DNA of 64,000 nucleotides from Ehretia macrophylla (taxonomy: Eukaryota; Streptophyta; Magnoliopsida; Boraginales; Ehretiaceae), in assembly GCA_037974665.1 (NCBI GenBank), contig CM075781.1, positions 39,308,235-39,372,234 on the forward strand, in the 5' to 3' direction. Within the stretch, counting starts at the first letter, position 1. The number at the start of each line of letters is the position of its first letter. A program made the position numbers and the translations under genes. A model generated the notes under the pieces. It saw only the letters and a list, made by a program, of their open reading frames with translations, was not told the origin of the DNA and searched no databases. Shown here piece by piece: positions 36,601-51,000 of this stretch.

Positions 36601-37541
36601 GCGAAAGCTCACCGTATTCGTTTCACTATGTGTTTAAGTACTCTTGCTTGGTTCCTAGAGGACCTCGGGGAGGAAAGACGGGTAAATATGTTCATTTATA
36701 TTTAAGTTGTGTTATGTACTTATTCTATTTGACATGTTTTCAAAAGGTTTTTTTTTTCAGAAGATTAACCGGAAAAGAGTTTCAAAAAGTTATCTCTCGT
36801 TCCCCCTTACTGAGTTCATAAGGACTCACACTCTTTTATCATCACAGGTGAAGAAGATTTGGAACAGGTACCCGAAGAGAATATGCTTGTTGATGATTCC
36901 TTGGAGTGATTACGTGCTTTATGTGCCTTGCTTGACTATGGCTATTTTGCAAACGTTATGTTTGTTTTGAAGACTATTTCTTTTGTTACTTGTTGTCGAT
37001 TGTATATGACCCCTGTTGTAATTTGGGGTCTAATTTTGGCTTGTACTGACTATGACTAGATGACACGCTATCTTGTGGGATGCTATTACCGTTTTGATTT
37101 AGTAACTGCCATAGGCAACTCAACCACTAGGTGAAGAAATCAAATGTTGTAACTCTATTTAATTTTACCTAGGTACTTAATAGTATGCTAAAGATCATTA
37201 GGCACTTGTGTAACAGGAATTAACAAATAAACGGGACATAGTTATCATGCTAGGTGTTAATCAAACGAGACTTTGAGATAAATAGTAGGCATATCAATTG
37301 GCGATAAATAGTAATCTTAGTTGGAATTGAAGTTGAGATTGAAGGTTTTGAGGCATTTAGAAAATTAGGTCAAACTAAAGAGCACAATTACAGTTGTTAT
37401 GCTGCCGGTTTTCTGGAAAATTTTTGGAGTTCTAGTCTAACGGATAACTTAACCTTCGTCAATCGGTTATAGTCGTAAAAGAACGTGAATGATTAGATCA
37501 CACCATAGTCTAACCTCTATAGGTCGGGTTGGGGCGTGACA
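33613..37541 (+). mobile_element. gypsy LTR-like insertion (about 3.9 kb)
   Basis: Starts TGAGGCCCGACCC and ends GGGTTGGGGCGTGACA. It lies between two parts of a CA-rich segment of the host LTR. The flanks TATTA and TATAT match in only 3 of 5 positions, so the exact boundary is not proven. It carries the GCTTGCCGGTGCTCC block (36392) and the hairpin block (36437-36473) seen in the other LTRs. No coding part recognised. Confidence 0.65.
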
Positions 37542-38051
37542 TATATGCACGACACAAGCACACACATACATCAGATATACACATACATACTTACACGATC
37601 TGGAGAAGAAAGAGAGAAAAAGAAGGAGAGAAGAAAAAGAAGAAAGAGGGATAACTAAGCCATTAGCAAGCATGTTTAAGCTCTATCTTACATCTACCAA
37701 CATCATTCTTGCACATTAAACTCTTGCAAAGGTAAGGGATTCTTCAAAACCAATTTTTTTAATGAGTTCATTCAAGTTATTTGATGATTATGTATTGTTA
37801 GTCTTGTTGAATATGCATACAAGAGCTTAAATGTGAAGATTGAGCATTTGGTGTGTTGTAGATCTAGGTTTTGCCTAACCTATGTTATATGTCTTGAAAA
37901 GTTGAAAGATGAGGTTGTGTTGCTCTTGTATGGGTATGGATTATATGTATGGATTGTATGCAAGAACATGGGAAGAGTTAGGCACAAAATCGTATTTCAA
38001 GCAAAAATTCTAGATTTTCCTGTTGAGCTATCCGGGCGTTACCTTCTTCAT

Positions 38052-38131
38052 TCGGTCGACCGGATGGAGCATGTATCACTCGAATCAATGCTCACTGCCG
38101 CACGTTGTGTCCTTTATCCGGTCGACCGGAT
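38052..38131. repeat. two palindromic words GGTCGACCGGAT
   Basis: CGGTCGACCGGAT occurs at about 38053 and CCGGTCGACCGGAT at about 38118, each a near-perfect palindrome around GTCGAC. They lie in the solo LTR at 33049-42702. Confidence 0.8.
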
Positions 38132-39293
38132 AGAGGCTGTAACGACTAGATATCCAATTGACAGTTTCGTGCAATGAACTTGTTTTAGTGATTTTGGGAG
38201 CTTCCGATGTTGAATTGAGGCACTGTTGGATGTGTTGGAATCGTATCGAACCCTAGATTATTATGGTAGAATTTAATTATGGTTTTATTGTATTTTCTTG
38301 ATGTCATATGTCTAGCATGATCAATAACCATCAAGAAGCATTAATTTTGGTACTATAAATGTCTACGTACAAGGTGTTCACATGTTTACTTGCTAAGTCA
38401 TATGATATAAGCTCAAATATGTTTGAATCACATAGTTGATTTAGTATGCTTGGACTATGCATGAATCATGAATACTCTTGAATATGTTTGAACCATGTAA
38501 TGATTTAAGTACGTTTGATTAAGTTGAATCATATATATGCTTGAATATAGTTGTCTATAAGATGATATGAATGAAACTTGATACGTTTACTTGAGGCAAA
38601 CATAAAATGGTATTACTTATAGCACTCCAAATGTTACATCACCTTGCAAGTACCCTCTCTCACTAGGGAGCTTTAACCCTTGGGGAAGTTGGGACGTCTC
38701 TTTCTTATTATATATATGCACGTGGTGGTTGCAACCTCTCATTTGTTAAGGGATGGGATCAAAGGTGCACAACGCAGTGATAGTGGGGGGACACCTTTCG
38801 GTGCACATGATTGTGATAGTGGCAGACACCTCCCTACCCTATTAACTCCTTATGGACAATGATGAAGGAATAATGGGCTACACGGAACAAAGTGCATACG
38901 ATAGTGATAGTATGATATATCTTTCGGTGCACATGACTGTGATAGTGGGAGACACCTCTTGAATCCGTATAAGCCACCTTCCTTATTTTGTATCAATCTC
39001 TTGATTACACTCGGGATATATGCTTCAATATGCGTTTTTTCTACTCTCGCTTGGTCTCTCGAGGTCCTCGGAGAGTAGAGTTGGATATTGTTAACATGTT
39101 ATAATTTTTGTCTCAATTCATGTTTTACCAGATGTTCATATTGAATATGTACAGGATCTGGTATTATTACATGTGGGATATAAGTATATGTGCATGGTAC
39201 GATTTTATAAAAAATGTTTGCCAAATGATAAAACCTTTGTGAAAACCTTTCATATTCCATCCTCACTGGGCTATATGCAGGATTAGCTCACCC

Positions 39294-42145
39294 TGTAACA
39301 CCCCGATCCCTCTCGAGACCGGGAGTTCTATCAATCAATCTAATCACATCCCAATTCCAAACCCGAGCAAAATTTTTAGGGAAAGTCGGACGGAGTCTCC
39401 CCTGTTTCTAGGCAAAATATAAAACCTGTAATAGCATATAAGTGGACCAGTACCATGTCCAACCATTCAACCACCTTGAGGCCATCCGAGCCTCAGTTCT
39501 CAACAATTAAACACAGCAATATACATATTTCCAATTTAAATGCTAACCTATCTCTTCTCATCTTTGACAAGTACATTCAAGCTTGACAATTAAACCATAC
39601 CAACCTATTGCATAAAATAGACTGTCATACCATTCTAACTCTTTTCCTTTGGACATGACAAACATGCATTGAAGTTAAACTATACTAACTGAATACATAA
39701 ACTAGCTTATCATTCTACCTCAATTACCTAGTTAAATTTAAATTATATTCCTTTTAACATTAAATACATACAATACATGAAACATACATCTTTGCATCTT
39801 TGACAACTCAAGCCACATATCACGCAAGGCAACTCTTCGAGCATGATCTATCACATATCCACGAACTGTCCAGCTAACATGACATTTCCTGAAATGTGGT
39901 GGTGAGGAATGAGTATACACAACACGTATACTCAGTGAGGGTGAAACAGATATCGAGGTGGAGAGAAATAAAGTCTTGCAATGCAAATAAGGCAGTTAAG
40001 CAATATAACTGACAAGTAAGCAATCAATATAAACAATCAATACAATAAACAATTAATAAAAGCATTAACACAACCATTCAAAGCTATACCACACTCTGAA
40101 GGCTATGGTTCACTCATACGAGCAATGTACCATGCAACTCGATTCCACGAACATTACATCAATCTCGAGCTTGATGTTGACAACGATGACCATAAGCGTG
40201 CAACCAACTTATAACTTCAGTTTGGAATACCCGAAAGTATCCAATCAATTCTATGACCCAAATCTCCCTGGGAGGCAACCCAAGCGAGAATGGAAATAGG
40301 ACACGGAGCTAGAGCAACCAACCCTGGCAGCCCGAGACTACCTAGAGAGGCCCATCAGTCACGCGCCTGACACTTATGCAATGCAATACGAGATACAAAC
40401 AATAAACGAGCAATAACACGAAAGTACAGATTAGTGGCGATAAACGAGATAACAAGCATTTACAATCAATAATAGCAATCAATTAACTTTTCAAGCATGA
40501 TTATCATTAATACTAACAATAACATCAATCAAACAGGTAATGGCAGTTCAAACACGAAAATGACAAATATCACTATTAAATCTCTAACTTCTAAAGGCAA
40601 TTACGAGCAAACGAGCTACGGGATTAGGAAACCGATTTCACTACATTCACTTAGGCACTACAAAGCACGTTTCTATATCACTAAACCTCACTTTCCCAAC
40701 CGAAGCCTAAAAGTCCACCTACTGCGTTTGAACTATAGCTATGCTAACTGGTCACTCAATCAATGCCACGACAGCGCCAAAAGTGCTTCCATGCCCTCAA
40801 TAGCAAAACCCCCAACTCAATTCGAGCACGATCAACTTTTGGTCAAACGGTCCCTTTACGTTTCTTTGTCTAATTTCCAATTTTAACAAAGGCCGATTCG
40901 TTTTTATTGCACATCTTATCTTTCTATCATTAATGGCACCTATCCAAATCAAGAAATAGCAATTCGGATCAAAATCCGAAATTCTAGGGTTTTACTATTC
41001 AAAATCACTATTCATTATTCTTCCCCAATTTCAAATACGCAATTTCAACCGTAAAAATTGCTAAATAACTATCAAACAATGCTCTACGAACTCAAAGGAA
41101 GCTATATCAAGCAATTACAGGCATTATAACACATTATATATCAAATCTAAAAATTTGAAACAAAAATCAAATTTGAATTTAAATGCACAAAAGCGTGAAA
41201 ACCTTCACAAAGATTGAAAACCAAGACCCGCAAGGACCCGAGCCACGACCCCCGAGCAATTCCACGCACGATTGTAGAAGAAAAATGCAAGAAAAATCAT
41301 TTCTTTTCCTCCTTGAGAGCATTCGGCCATGGAAGGACATAATGGGAATTTTGCAATTTGTTTTGTTTGATTTTTGCCTTGTTTTATTATTTAAAAGGTG
41401 ACAAAGGGCATTTTGGTCATTTGTAAGGTCAAGCTTAAGTGAAAATTGGTCAAATTAGCTTATTTTGATGCCATTTAAATCTAATTCAAGTTAAAACAAT
41501 GCAATTAAATGAAAAACAACTAAAACTAGTTAAATTAAGCTAAAAACATTTTTCACTAAGTCTGAGGAATAATTCTCTAGCTCTCTTTTTCGAAATACCA
41601 CGATCAAACGGTCAATAAATGATCGCTAATAAAATGATGAGCAATAATATAAAACTTTATTTTTTTTTTTGAAAAGTAGAATAGTGGAATATTTTAAAAT
41701 TCACTCCGGGTCAGAGTTATTTTTCTCATTTATTTGAAAACTGAGTAATTTTAATGCAAGACAATTAAAACCGATTATTAAAATAATAAAAATAATCAAA
41801 ATAATCAATATTCATTTAAAAAAATAATTAATTTAACTATTTCTAGAATATTTTAAAGAATTATGAAGTTAATGTTAAGATACAAATGAATAAGTAAATA
41901 TAAACATGTAATCAAGTGCAATTAAATATTAACATTTAAGATGACACTTAATTAAATACAAGAGAATAAATTCAATTACTATAATTAATAGAAATAGATA
42001 ATAATCTTTTAATTAATCAATATAAAATTACTAAATGCCTCCAAAAGAAATATCAAAATAGTGCAAAATGGATGATTAACTAATTAAACATTTACTTAAA
42101 TGCAGTCAAATGCTATTAAATGCATGCCGGGTTCGGGTTATCACA
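39294..42145 (-). mobile_element. gypsy solo LTR (2852 bp)
   Basis: Bounded by TGTAACACCCCGATCC and GGGTTCGGGTTATCACA and flanked by the perfect duplication CACCC (39289-39293 and 42146-42150). The orientation is minus, because the shared LTR blocks (40256-40293, CCCAAGCGAGAATGG) are reverse-complemented. No internal coding sequence, so a solo LTR made by LTR-LTR recombination is likely. Confidence 0.85.
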
Positions 42146-42707
42146 CACCCTCTTTCAAAATTTCAAGTGAGGATAGCCCGATCAAGCTCCCAGTGGATGT
42201 AAGCTCCCTTGATATTATGAGTTGGATTCCTGCTATGTGATACACGTGCTTCCCTGTGAAGATGTACTCCTTGTTATAATAAGCATGATTTTGTATAATT
42301 GGATTGTTTAATCTATTGTAATATATTCTTTTGGTCAACTAGATACCTACCAAAGTTGATTATTCTACTTAGTAGACCTAGGTTGGGAATGTTGGCAGGA
42401 GGACTCGGGTATTGTAACATGTAACAGGGTATTATAAACCTTTAAAGCCGATATTGTGGGAGAATTTTAAAAGTCTTTGGAAACCTATGGTGGTATTTTA
42501 ATGGATGTACAAGTTTTTAATCTATAAACCTCGGGGTTTAAAGCTATTAAGTTGTTAATCTCGGGATTTTGGAAGTCTTTTGGAACTTCTTGTAGAATAT
42601 TATAACTGTTCAGGTTTCTACTTTCAAATCTTGTAGGGGTTAAGTCTTGACATGTCACGTTTCGGCATTAACCTATCGATGGGTCAGAGTCGGGCCGTGA
42701 CACCGTC

Positions 42708-45700
42708 TTTTAGGTACTAGACCCAAGGTTAGGTCTAAGCATCCTTTTGGCTAATGACAGCTATTTGTTTTCCATCTATCGTGATGCTGGGTCTTCTGAT
42801 CTCCCCGAGCTGGACTATTGTTCCCTCAGCTGTGTTTAGCACTAACCTAGATAGCACGTATGTTTTTTCATTTTCTCTTCAAGGGATCTGTGTTATATTA
42901 AATCGATTAAACCGGAGACAATATCTTTGACACATGATAGGTATGCCGCCATGGCGGGCTCTTTCACCCCGTATTCCCCTTGAACTTAGTAAGTCACCAG
43001 TTGTGAATTTGTCTGTACATCTACAGCCCGTGCCCCCAGTGATTTTGTTGTTTTCAGTCCCGCCACAAAAGCTTCATATTTCGCTTCGTTATTTGAAGCA
43101 GAAAACCTAACTTTGAGTGAGTACAACATATTTTCCCCGGTTGGGCTTTCCAGTACTACCCCCACTCCGCTCCTTTGTCTACTGGAAGATCCGTCAACCT
43201 GTATATGCCAGGTCGGATCTTCTACCTGGGTTCTTTTGGTGCACTCGACTATAAAGTCTGCGAGCACTTGGGCTTTTATTGCCAATCGGGGTTGGTACTC
43301 GATGTCAAATTGACTTAATTCTACTACCCATTTCAATAGGCTCCTTGACATTTCTAGTTGACTCAAGACTTGCCTTAGTGGCAAGTTCGTCATTACTCTG
43401 ATTAGGTATGCGTTGAAGTAGTACTTAAGCTTCCTTAAGGCAGTTATTAGGGCTAAGATGACTTTCTCAATTTGCGAGTATTTTTCTTCGGCCCCTTGAA
43501 GAGCTTTACTGACATAATATACTGGTTTTTATGTTCGCCCGTCTTCTCAGACCAAAGCCACCATTACCGCCATTGCTATCACTGACAAATATGCATAGAG
43601 CGGCTTTCCTTGCACAGGTCGGGTCAGTATTAGAGGATAACTTAGGTACTCTTTTAGTTCTTCGAAGGCCTTCTAACATTCTTTTATCCAGTGAAAGTTT
43701 TTTGGGCCCCGTAATATTTTGAATAAGGGTGCACATTTGTTAGCCGATCGGGCCATGAATCTGCTAAGTGCGGCCACCTTCCCTGCCAAGGATTGTTCAT
43801 CTCTCACGCTCAGCGGGGGGGTTATCCCGAGGATGGCTTGGATCTTGTCTGGGTTTGCTTCGATACCTTTGTGGGTGATCATATATCCTAAGAATTTCCA
43901 AGCCTTTATTGCAAACGCACACTTTTCATGGTTTAGCTTGATTCCAAACCTCTTCATGGTCTCAAATGCCTCCGCTAGATCAGTAGGGTGATTTTTCACA
44001 CTTTGGCTTTTTACCACCATATCATCTATATAGACTTCCATATTTCTCTCGATCTAGTGTTGGAAGACATGATTCATCATTCTTTGGTAGGTAGCTCTTG
44101 CATTATTTAATCCGAAAGGCATAACTGTGTAGCAGTAGGTGTCTTTGTCGGCAATGAATGAAGTTTTCTCCTCATCTTCCGGAGCCATCTTGAGTTGATT
44201 ATATCCCTTGAATGCATCCATGAAGGACAACATCTAGCTCCCAAAGATTGAGTCTACCAGCTGATCTATCCGGGGTAGAGGATAGCAGTCTTTCGGACAT
44301 GCCTTGTTGAGGTCAGTGTAGTCCACACACATTCGCCATTGACTTGAGGCTTTCATCACTAGGACCACGTTGGCCAGCCAGGTCGGGTATTGTACTTCTC
44401 GGATATGGCCAGCCTTTAGGAGCTTCTCAACCTCTTCTTTGATGGTTTAACTCATTTTAGGGTGGAAGTTCCTACGTTTTTGCTTCACCGGCCTATAGTT
44501 TGGGTCGACGTTCAAGTGATGCGCTATGATGTTTAGGTCTATTCTTGTCATGTCAGAAGTAGATCATACAAATACATCTTTATTTTCAAATTAAAAGTTG
44601 GTTATACCTTCTCTCATTGATGGATTCAGCTTGCCGCCAACCCGAATTATTTTTCTTGGCTCCAGCTTGACCTTATCCAGCTTTTCCACTGGGACTGCTT
44701 TTCTTTCCTCTTCCTTCATCTCTTTCTTACTTTCCTCCCTTACCCCGTCCCATGGACTTGGGCCTCGTATTTTTAGCGCTGCAGCGTAGCATTCTTTTGC
44801 CACCCTTTGGTATCCTCAAACTACTACTATGTCCTCAGGCGTTAGGAATTTCATCACCTTGTGATAAGTTGAGATTACTGCCCTGAGATGATGGAGGGCC
44901 AGATGCCCTAATATCTCGTTGTATGTTGATTGACAGTTTATTACCACGAACTCAGTCATGAATTGGACCTGTTTGTCTTTTGACCCTATAGTGAGAGGGA
45001 GTTAGATAGTGCCTTCTAGTTTGAAACCATGGCCAGTGAATCCTATTAGTTCACTGTTGAATGCAGCGAGTTGTTCCCTGATGAAACCCATTCTTAGATA
45101 GGCGTCATAGAATAGTACATCCGTCGAGCTGCCCGTATCCACCATCAACCGTCGAACTTTGCATTTTGCAATTTGTTCGGTGATCACTAATGGATCGTCA
45201 TACTGGGTTTTTACTCCTTCCAAGTCGTAGGTTGAGACGATTAACTCCTCATGAACCTTTGACTTTTTGGGTAACGAATCTTCATTTCCTAAGCTTATAT
45301 ATGCTCTATTGGCCGACCTGTTGATTCCTTCTGCTGTCGATCCTCATATGATCATGTTGATATCGATCAATCTTCCATCAACCCTTCGCAGGCTTCTATC
45401 CCTTTCATGACTAGCTACGTGCTCAGGATCTTGCCCCTTTTTAGCTATGTATTTGTCTCACTTCTCTAGGCTTCAATTTCATTTTTTAAGTTTTTGCACT
45501 CATTGGTTTCATGACCGTAGTCTTGGCGAAACCAGCAGAACTTCTCTTTTCCCCTTCTATCTGGGTTTGATCTTATCCACGCTGGCCATTTGATGTTAAG
45601 GTCAGGTCGGGACTTGATCTCCATTAGTACCTCTGACCTAGCCATGGTTAGTGGTATGTATTTATCGAACCTTCTTTTGTGAGCTGAAGAGCTCGTTGTT

Positions 45701-45788
45701 CGACCCGACTTGGATCCTTTGATGGACCACTCATTTTTCCCTTTCTCGTGGGGTGCTGCACAGATTGAGCTTTTCTCCTTGTGCTTTA
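42708..45788 (-). pseudogene. Tat element pol: RNase H, RT, protease and gag end
   Basis: Minus-strand pieces, right to left: a knuckle-like Cys/His stretch (FCWFRQDYGHETNECKNL, about 45500), protease with DTGSSTDVLF (about 45120), RT with the YIDDMVVKS catalytic motif (about 44030) and FLGYMITHKGIEANPDKI, and RNase H with HIQVDGSSSRQRSG (about 43190) and ASNNEAKYEAFVAGL. All are typical of Tat-lineage gypsy. The stretch 42708-42985 is the tether between RNase H and integrase. Multiple breaks. Confidence 0.85.
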
Positions 45789-45793
45789 GGTCC

Positions 45794-47973
45794 TGTCACG
45801 CCCCAACCCAACCCCACATAAAAGGTTAAGTCTGGATCCGACAAACGGACATAGTCTCCTTTGTACCGTGGACATTCTAAAATCCTGTAACAATCAAATA
45901 AAGCCACAACATAGCAAGATTTCTATTTCCAATTAAAGATCTTAGCTTTAACGCCATCCGAGCCTTAAGACATACAAACAGTTTAGATTCATACAAACAT
46001 ACATTCACAATATAACTTCTTTACAAAACCCACTTATCATGTCACTCTATGATAGTAATTAAACATTCTTAGAAATTAAAAACAACCATTCAACTAGTCA
46101 TTCACTTTCAAGCATGCAAAGCAACAAAGAGCAGAAATATAAGTTATTACATGTCATAGTTCCACATCTTCTACTATAATCAACTAGCTTCCAACTTACA
46201 ACTACATCAATATATACTAAGCACTTAGACTACAAAATAGGACATAAATTAGAACAAACAGGATCTCCACATAACAACAAGAACCATGAATCCACCTCAA
46301 GCAATTAGGCACTGCAACTAAGGTAATTGATCAGTCCCCTCAACCAAATCAAGTTGGGGTTCAACCATAGCGTCTCCTGAAACATGTTAGCGAGGTATGA
46401 ACAACCACAATTGCCCAGTGAGGGATAAAAGTCTACCAGGGGCGTGCAATGTAACAATTATAGCAGTTAAGCAAGAAGGGCAAGTAAAGTACATTTGAAA
46501 CAGTAAGTAACCACACATATCAAAGGATACGATACACTTAACCCCAACACTCCAGAATTCTTTGTATCTTCGATCACGAACCATGAACCACGATCACGAT
46601 CAATGTACCGGTATAACCCCAATCATTCCAGTGGGTGTACTCCGGATGTACCCCGAGAAACCTATGACCCAATACCCCCTATCAATCTCCGGACTAGGCG
46701 AGTGAGGGACTAGGGCACGGAGATTGAATATCCACTAGCAAGCCCGCTGTCGCCCAGCCGATATTCAATATAATTGCCCCTGACACTATGGTTGCGCAAC
46801 CACTATGCAATGCACTTAATAAAGGAAATATAATAATAACAATTGAAGCAATAAGACATGGGAGGAACAACAAAGTAGGTTGTCCTCAAAACAATTAGAA
46901 TAGAAGCACTATCATAAAAGCAACTGAGCAGTTTACAAATGGGAAATTACAAAATTCACATAAAACTATACCAAAAGCTCAAGAATGTCTTAAAAACACA
47001 TTTAAACACCCAAGGAACAGTTACAAGATCAAAGAAGCGAGAGAACCAATTTCTTACTTTAACCCCTTTGTAACTCAAACTGTTTTCCTTCCAAACTCAT
47101 GTTATGGTTCTAGATTAGTAAGTGGCATATTCCATGCTTCTAGTTAACCCCTTAGGTACCCTTAAGATCCTCGAAGTCACCTAGTTACCCGCATTTAGCC
47201 CAAAAGCCCCAATTTTCCCTACGAATCAACCATCGATTTTAACCGTTTAAAATACAAAATAATAGCATAAATGTGGTCTCTACTACTTGTATACAACATT
47301 CATTAGCATATTTGAGCATTTCATGATCATATAAGAGCAAATCAAGAAATTCAAGAAATGAGCAACATTTTTAAAATGCAAAAACAAACATGAAATCCCT
47401 TGCTTATTGCATGTAAGAGCTAAGGAAAGGCTAGAACACTAGGGGAAGGGCTTGAACCTAGCTTGGGAGGGCTTGGTTTGAAGGTTTGATGGCCAAAAAT
47501 TCTCCTCTTCTCCTCTTTCTTGCTATCGGGTTTGGCACAGTAAAAATCAGCTTTTTTTTTTTTTTTGAGTTGCCTTATGAGCTTATTGTGTTGGGTGAGT
47601 ATATATGCTAAGAGGTGTTAAGTTGAGTGAGTGATTAGTCTATAAAAATGAGTCTAATTAGCATAAAACAAGTCTAAAGGTGCAATCTAGTGTTAGCTAA
47701 TTAAAACACATAGTTTAGTTACATAACACTATTTATTAGTTCGACAAAACATTTTCTAAACGGATGCTCCTATTGCTTTTAGCTCAAATGCACATTTTTA
47801 TCATTCCTAAAATAATTAATATCAATTATGAAAAATGTTATTTCGAAGTAATTAAGCAGTTGAAAAATGGAATGAATAGTAGCTACTTAAAGCAACAAGT
47901 AAAGCACAGTAGAATTGCGCAAATAATAGATGCAACTGTAAATAAATGTACGGTTAAGATCTTGGGCGTCGCA
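45794..47973 (-). repeat. 3' LTR of the Tekay-type element
   Basis: On the minus strand it starts TGCGACGCCC and ends GGGGCGTGACA, 2180 bp. A purine tract (AAAGGGGAGAGGG, 47974-47986) directly precedes its start. Contains the shared hairpin block (46667-46717) and a word GGTTGCGCAACC at 46791. Confidence 0.85.
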
Positions 47974-48065
47974 CCCTCTCCCCTTTAAACTAATGCGCCC
48001 ATGCAATTCTTATATGTTTCGGCAAATAACTCAGGCTAGCGATCCCGCATTTGATCCTCACTTTT

Positions 48066-51000
48066 TTACATTGCATCCTCTAACCCATGGTGATCCCACA
48101 TAACCTTAACCATCGGAATGCTTTTAGTCCTGAGCTCCTGAACCTTCTGATCTACAACTCGTAGAGGTTTCTCCGTATAAGTCAAAGTCTCACTGATCTC
48201 CAGCAGCTCTGGCTCAAGAATATGAGAAGGATCTGGATGACACTTCCGAAGCATAGATACATGGAAAATATCATGAATTCTGCCTAAGCTAGGAGGTAAA
48301 ACTAGTTTGTAGGCCAGTGCACCAACTCTCTCAGTGATTTCAAACAGACCAACATATCTTGGACTGAGTTTACCTTCTTTACCATGTCGAATCAAACCCT
48401 TCTGAGGAGAGATTTTCAGAAACACCCGATTACCCACGGCAAACTCCAAATCTTGGCGACGTTTATCTGCATAACTCTTCTGCTGACTCTGAGTTGTAAG
48501 CATCCTCCTTTTGATAAGCTACACATGATCAATCATTCGGATCATCTCAGACAATAGAGTAGGGTCGATAATCTTCATCTCACTAACCTCATCCCAATAG
48601 AAAAGAGACTTGTATTTACGTCCATAAAGTGCCTCATACGGTGCCATTCTAATGGTGGCTTGATAACTATTGTTATAGGTGAACTTTGTGAGTGCAAATA
48701 TTTCTCCCAACTCTTTCCGAAGTCCAGAATACAAGCTCATAACATATACTCGAGGATTAAGATAGTTCTCTCAAATTGGCCATTCGTCTGAGGGTGATAA
48801 GTAGTACTGAAGCTCAAGGTCGTGCTTAAAGCTTTCTATATCTTCTGCTAGAACTGAGATATAAATATGGGATCTCTATCTGACACAATACTCTTTGAAA
48901 TCCCACGAAGTCTGACAATACTCTCAACATATAAACTCCGCTAACTTATCAAGAGAATTAGACTTCTTTTTAACAATAAAGTGGGAAGTCTTGGTCAATC
49001 TATCAACAACAACCCAAACTAAGTCATTACCTCTCGAAGACCTCGGCAAATCTAAGACGAAATCCATAGTAATATGATCCCACTTCCATTCAAGTATAGC
49101 CAAAGGATGTAATAACCCTGCAGGTCTCTGATGCTCCGCTTTAACTTTCTAACATGTAAGACATCTAGCAATATAGTCGGCAATCTCTCTCTTCATGTTG
49201 TTCCACCAGAAATTCTGTTTCAGATCCCTATACATCTTTGTACAGCCCGGATGGATAGTATATTTAGAACTGTGTACCTCAGCAAGAATATCCTTCTTCA
49301 AGGCTGGCTTACTCGGAATACAGATGCTACCTTTGAATTTGAGAATGCCATCATCATGCAGTTCGAAGTCCGACTCTCCCCCTTTAGACTTTTCTAAGAT
49401 TTTCAATAAATAAGGATCAGTTTGTTGAGCTTCTCTAATCTTGGATAACAACAGAGATTGAATCTGCAGACTTTCAAATTGAATACCAAAATCTGAAGTC
49501 TTAGGTTTCCATAAACATAGTTCTTCCATGAATTCCCAATTTTTGATAATCAAGCTAGCAACATTAACCTTTCGATTCAAAGCATTACCAACAATATTGG
49601 CCTTTCCTGGAAGATAATTAATCGTTCAGTTGTAATCCTCAAGTAACTCCAACCAACGCCTCTGCCTCATGTTCAACTCTTTATGTGAAAACAGATATTT
49701 CAAGCTCTTGTGATCTATAAAGATTTGAAATTTGTTGCCCCATAGATAATGACGCCATTTCTTTAATGCAAGAATAATAGCTGTGAGCTCAAGATCATGC
49801 GTCGGATAGTTGAGTTCATAAGGTTTTAGTCTCCTGGAGGCATATGCAATAACCTTTCCATTATGCATCAATACACATCCTAGACCTTCCTTAGAAGCAT
49901 CACTATAGATTATTAGGTTATCATAACCCTTAGGCAAAGCAAGAATAGGAGCTGTGGTTAACCTCTTCTTCAATTCCTGGAAACTAGCCTCACACTTATC
50001 ATTCCAAACAAACACAGTCTTCTTCTGAGTAAGCTAAGTCAAAGGTCCAACAATTTTTGAGAAGTCCTTGACAAATCTTCGATAATACCCAGCTAAGCCA
50101 AGGAAGCTATGAATCTCTGTAACAGTTTCAGGTCGTTTCCAAGCTAATACAACCTCAATCTTCGCTGGATCAATAGAAATACCATCATGCGAGATAATAT
50201 GACCAAGAAAAGCAACTTGTGTTAACCAGAATTTGCACTTACTGAACTTCGCAAATAACTGATGCTCTTGAAGAGTCTGCAACACAATCCTGAGATGTTG
50301 TTCATGTTCCGCCTCTGATTTAGAATATACCAGAATATCATCAATAAAGATAACCACAAATTGGTCCAGATAAGGACGGAATAGCCTCTGCATTAAATCC
50401 ATGAATACGGCGGGAGTATTAGTCAAATCAAACAGTAGAACAACAAACTCATAATGGTCATAACGAGTTCTGAAAGCAGTTTTAGGAATATTATCTTTCT
50501 TAATCCTCAACTGATAATAACTCTGCCTCAGATCGAATTTAGAAAATACTTTGGCACCTTGCAACTGAGCAAATAACTCTTCAATCAAAGGCAAATGATA
50601 TTTGTTTTTAACAATCACCTGACTAAGACCCCGATAATCGATGCATAAGTGAAGAGATCCGTCTTTCTTCTTAACAAATAGAATTGGTGCACCTCAAGGC
50701 GAAGAACTCGCCTGAATGAATCCCTTCTCAAACAAGCCCTGCAATTGAACTTTCAACTCTTGCAAATCGGGTAGAGCCATTCTATACGGAGTCCTACAGA
50801 TAGGTGTAGTCCCCAGTAATAGGTCAATCATAAACTCTATCTCTCTATCAGGCGGTAAACCAGACAATTCCTCAGGAAAATCCCCGGAAACTCTCTCACA
50901 ATAAGTACATCATTCAATTTCAATTTGTCCCCAGGTTGATTAATTAAATATGCAAGATACGCCTCACAACCTTTGCTCAACAATTTTGACGCCTTAATAG

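Larger units (their letters stand above)
33049..42702 (+). mobile_element. gypsy LTR insertion between RNase H and integrase of the Tat element, itself with two insertions
   Basis: Bounded by TGTGCAACTCC on the left and CGGGCCGTGACA on the right and flanked by the perfect duplication CCGTC (33044-33048 and 42703-42707). Removing the insertions at 33613-37541 and 39294-42145 leaves about 2.87 kb with LTR features (two pyrimidine/purine hairpins at 38651 and 39041, 'ttccatcctcactgggct' at 39255) and no coding part, so it is best read as a solo LTR. Plus orientation from the polarity of those features. Confidence 0.8.

Noticed and set aside
33613-37541. Genes inside the 3.9-kb insertion (several short open frames)
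   Set aside because: They show no domain and the whole region has LTR character (shared hairpin block, TG...CA ends).
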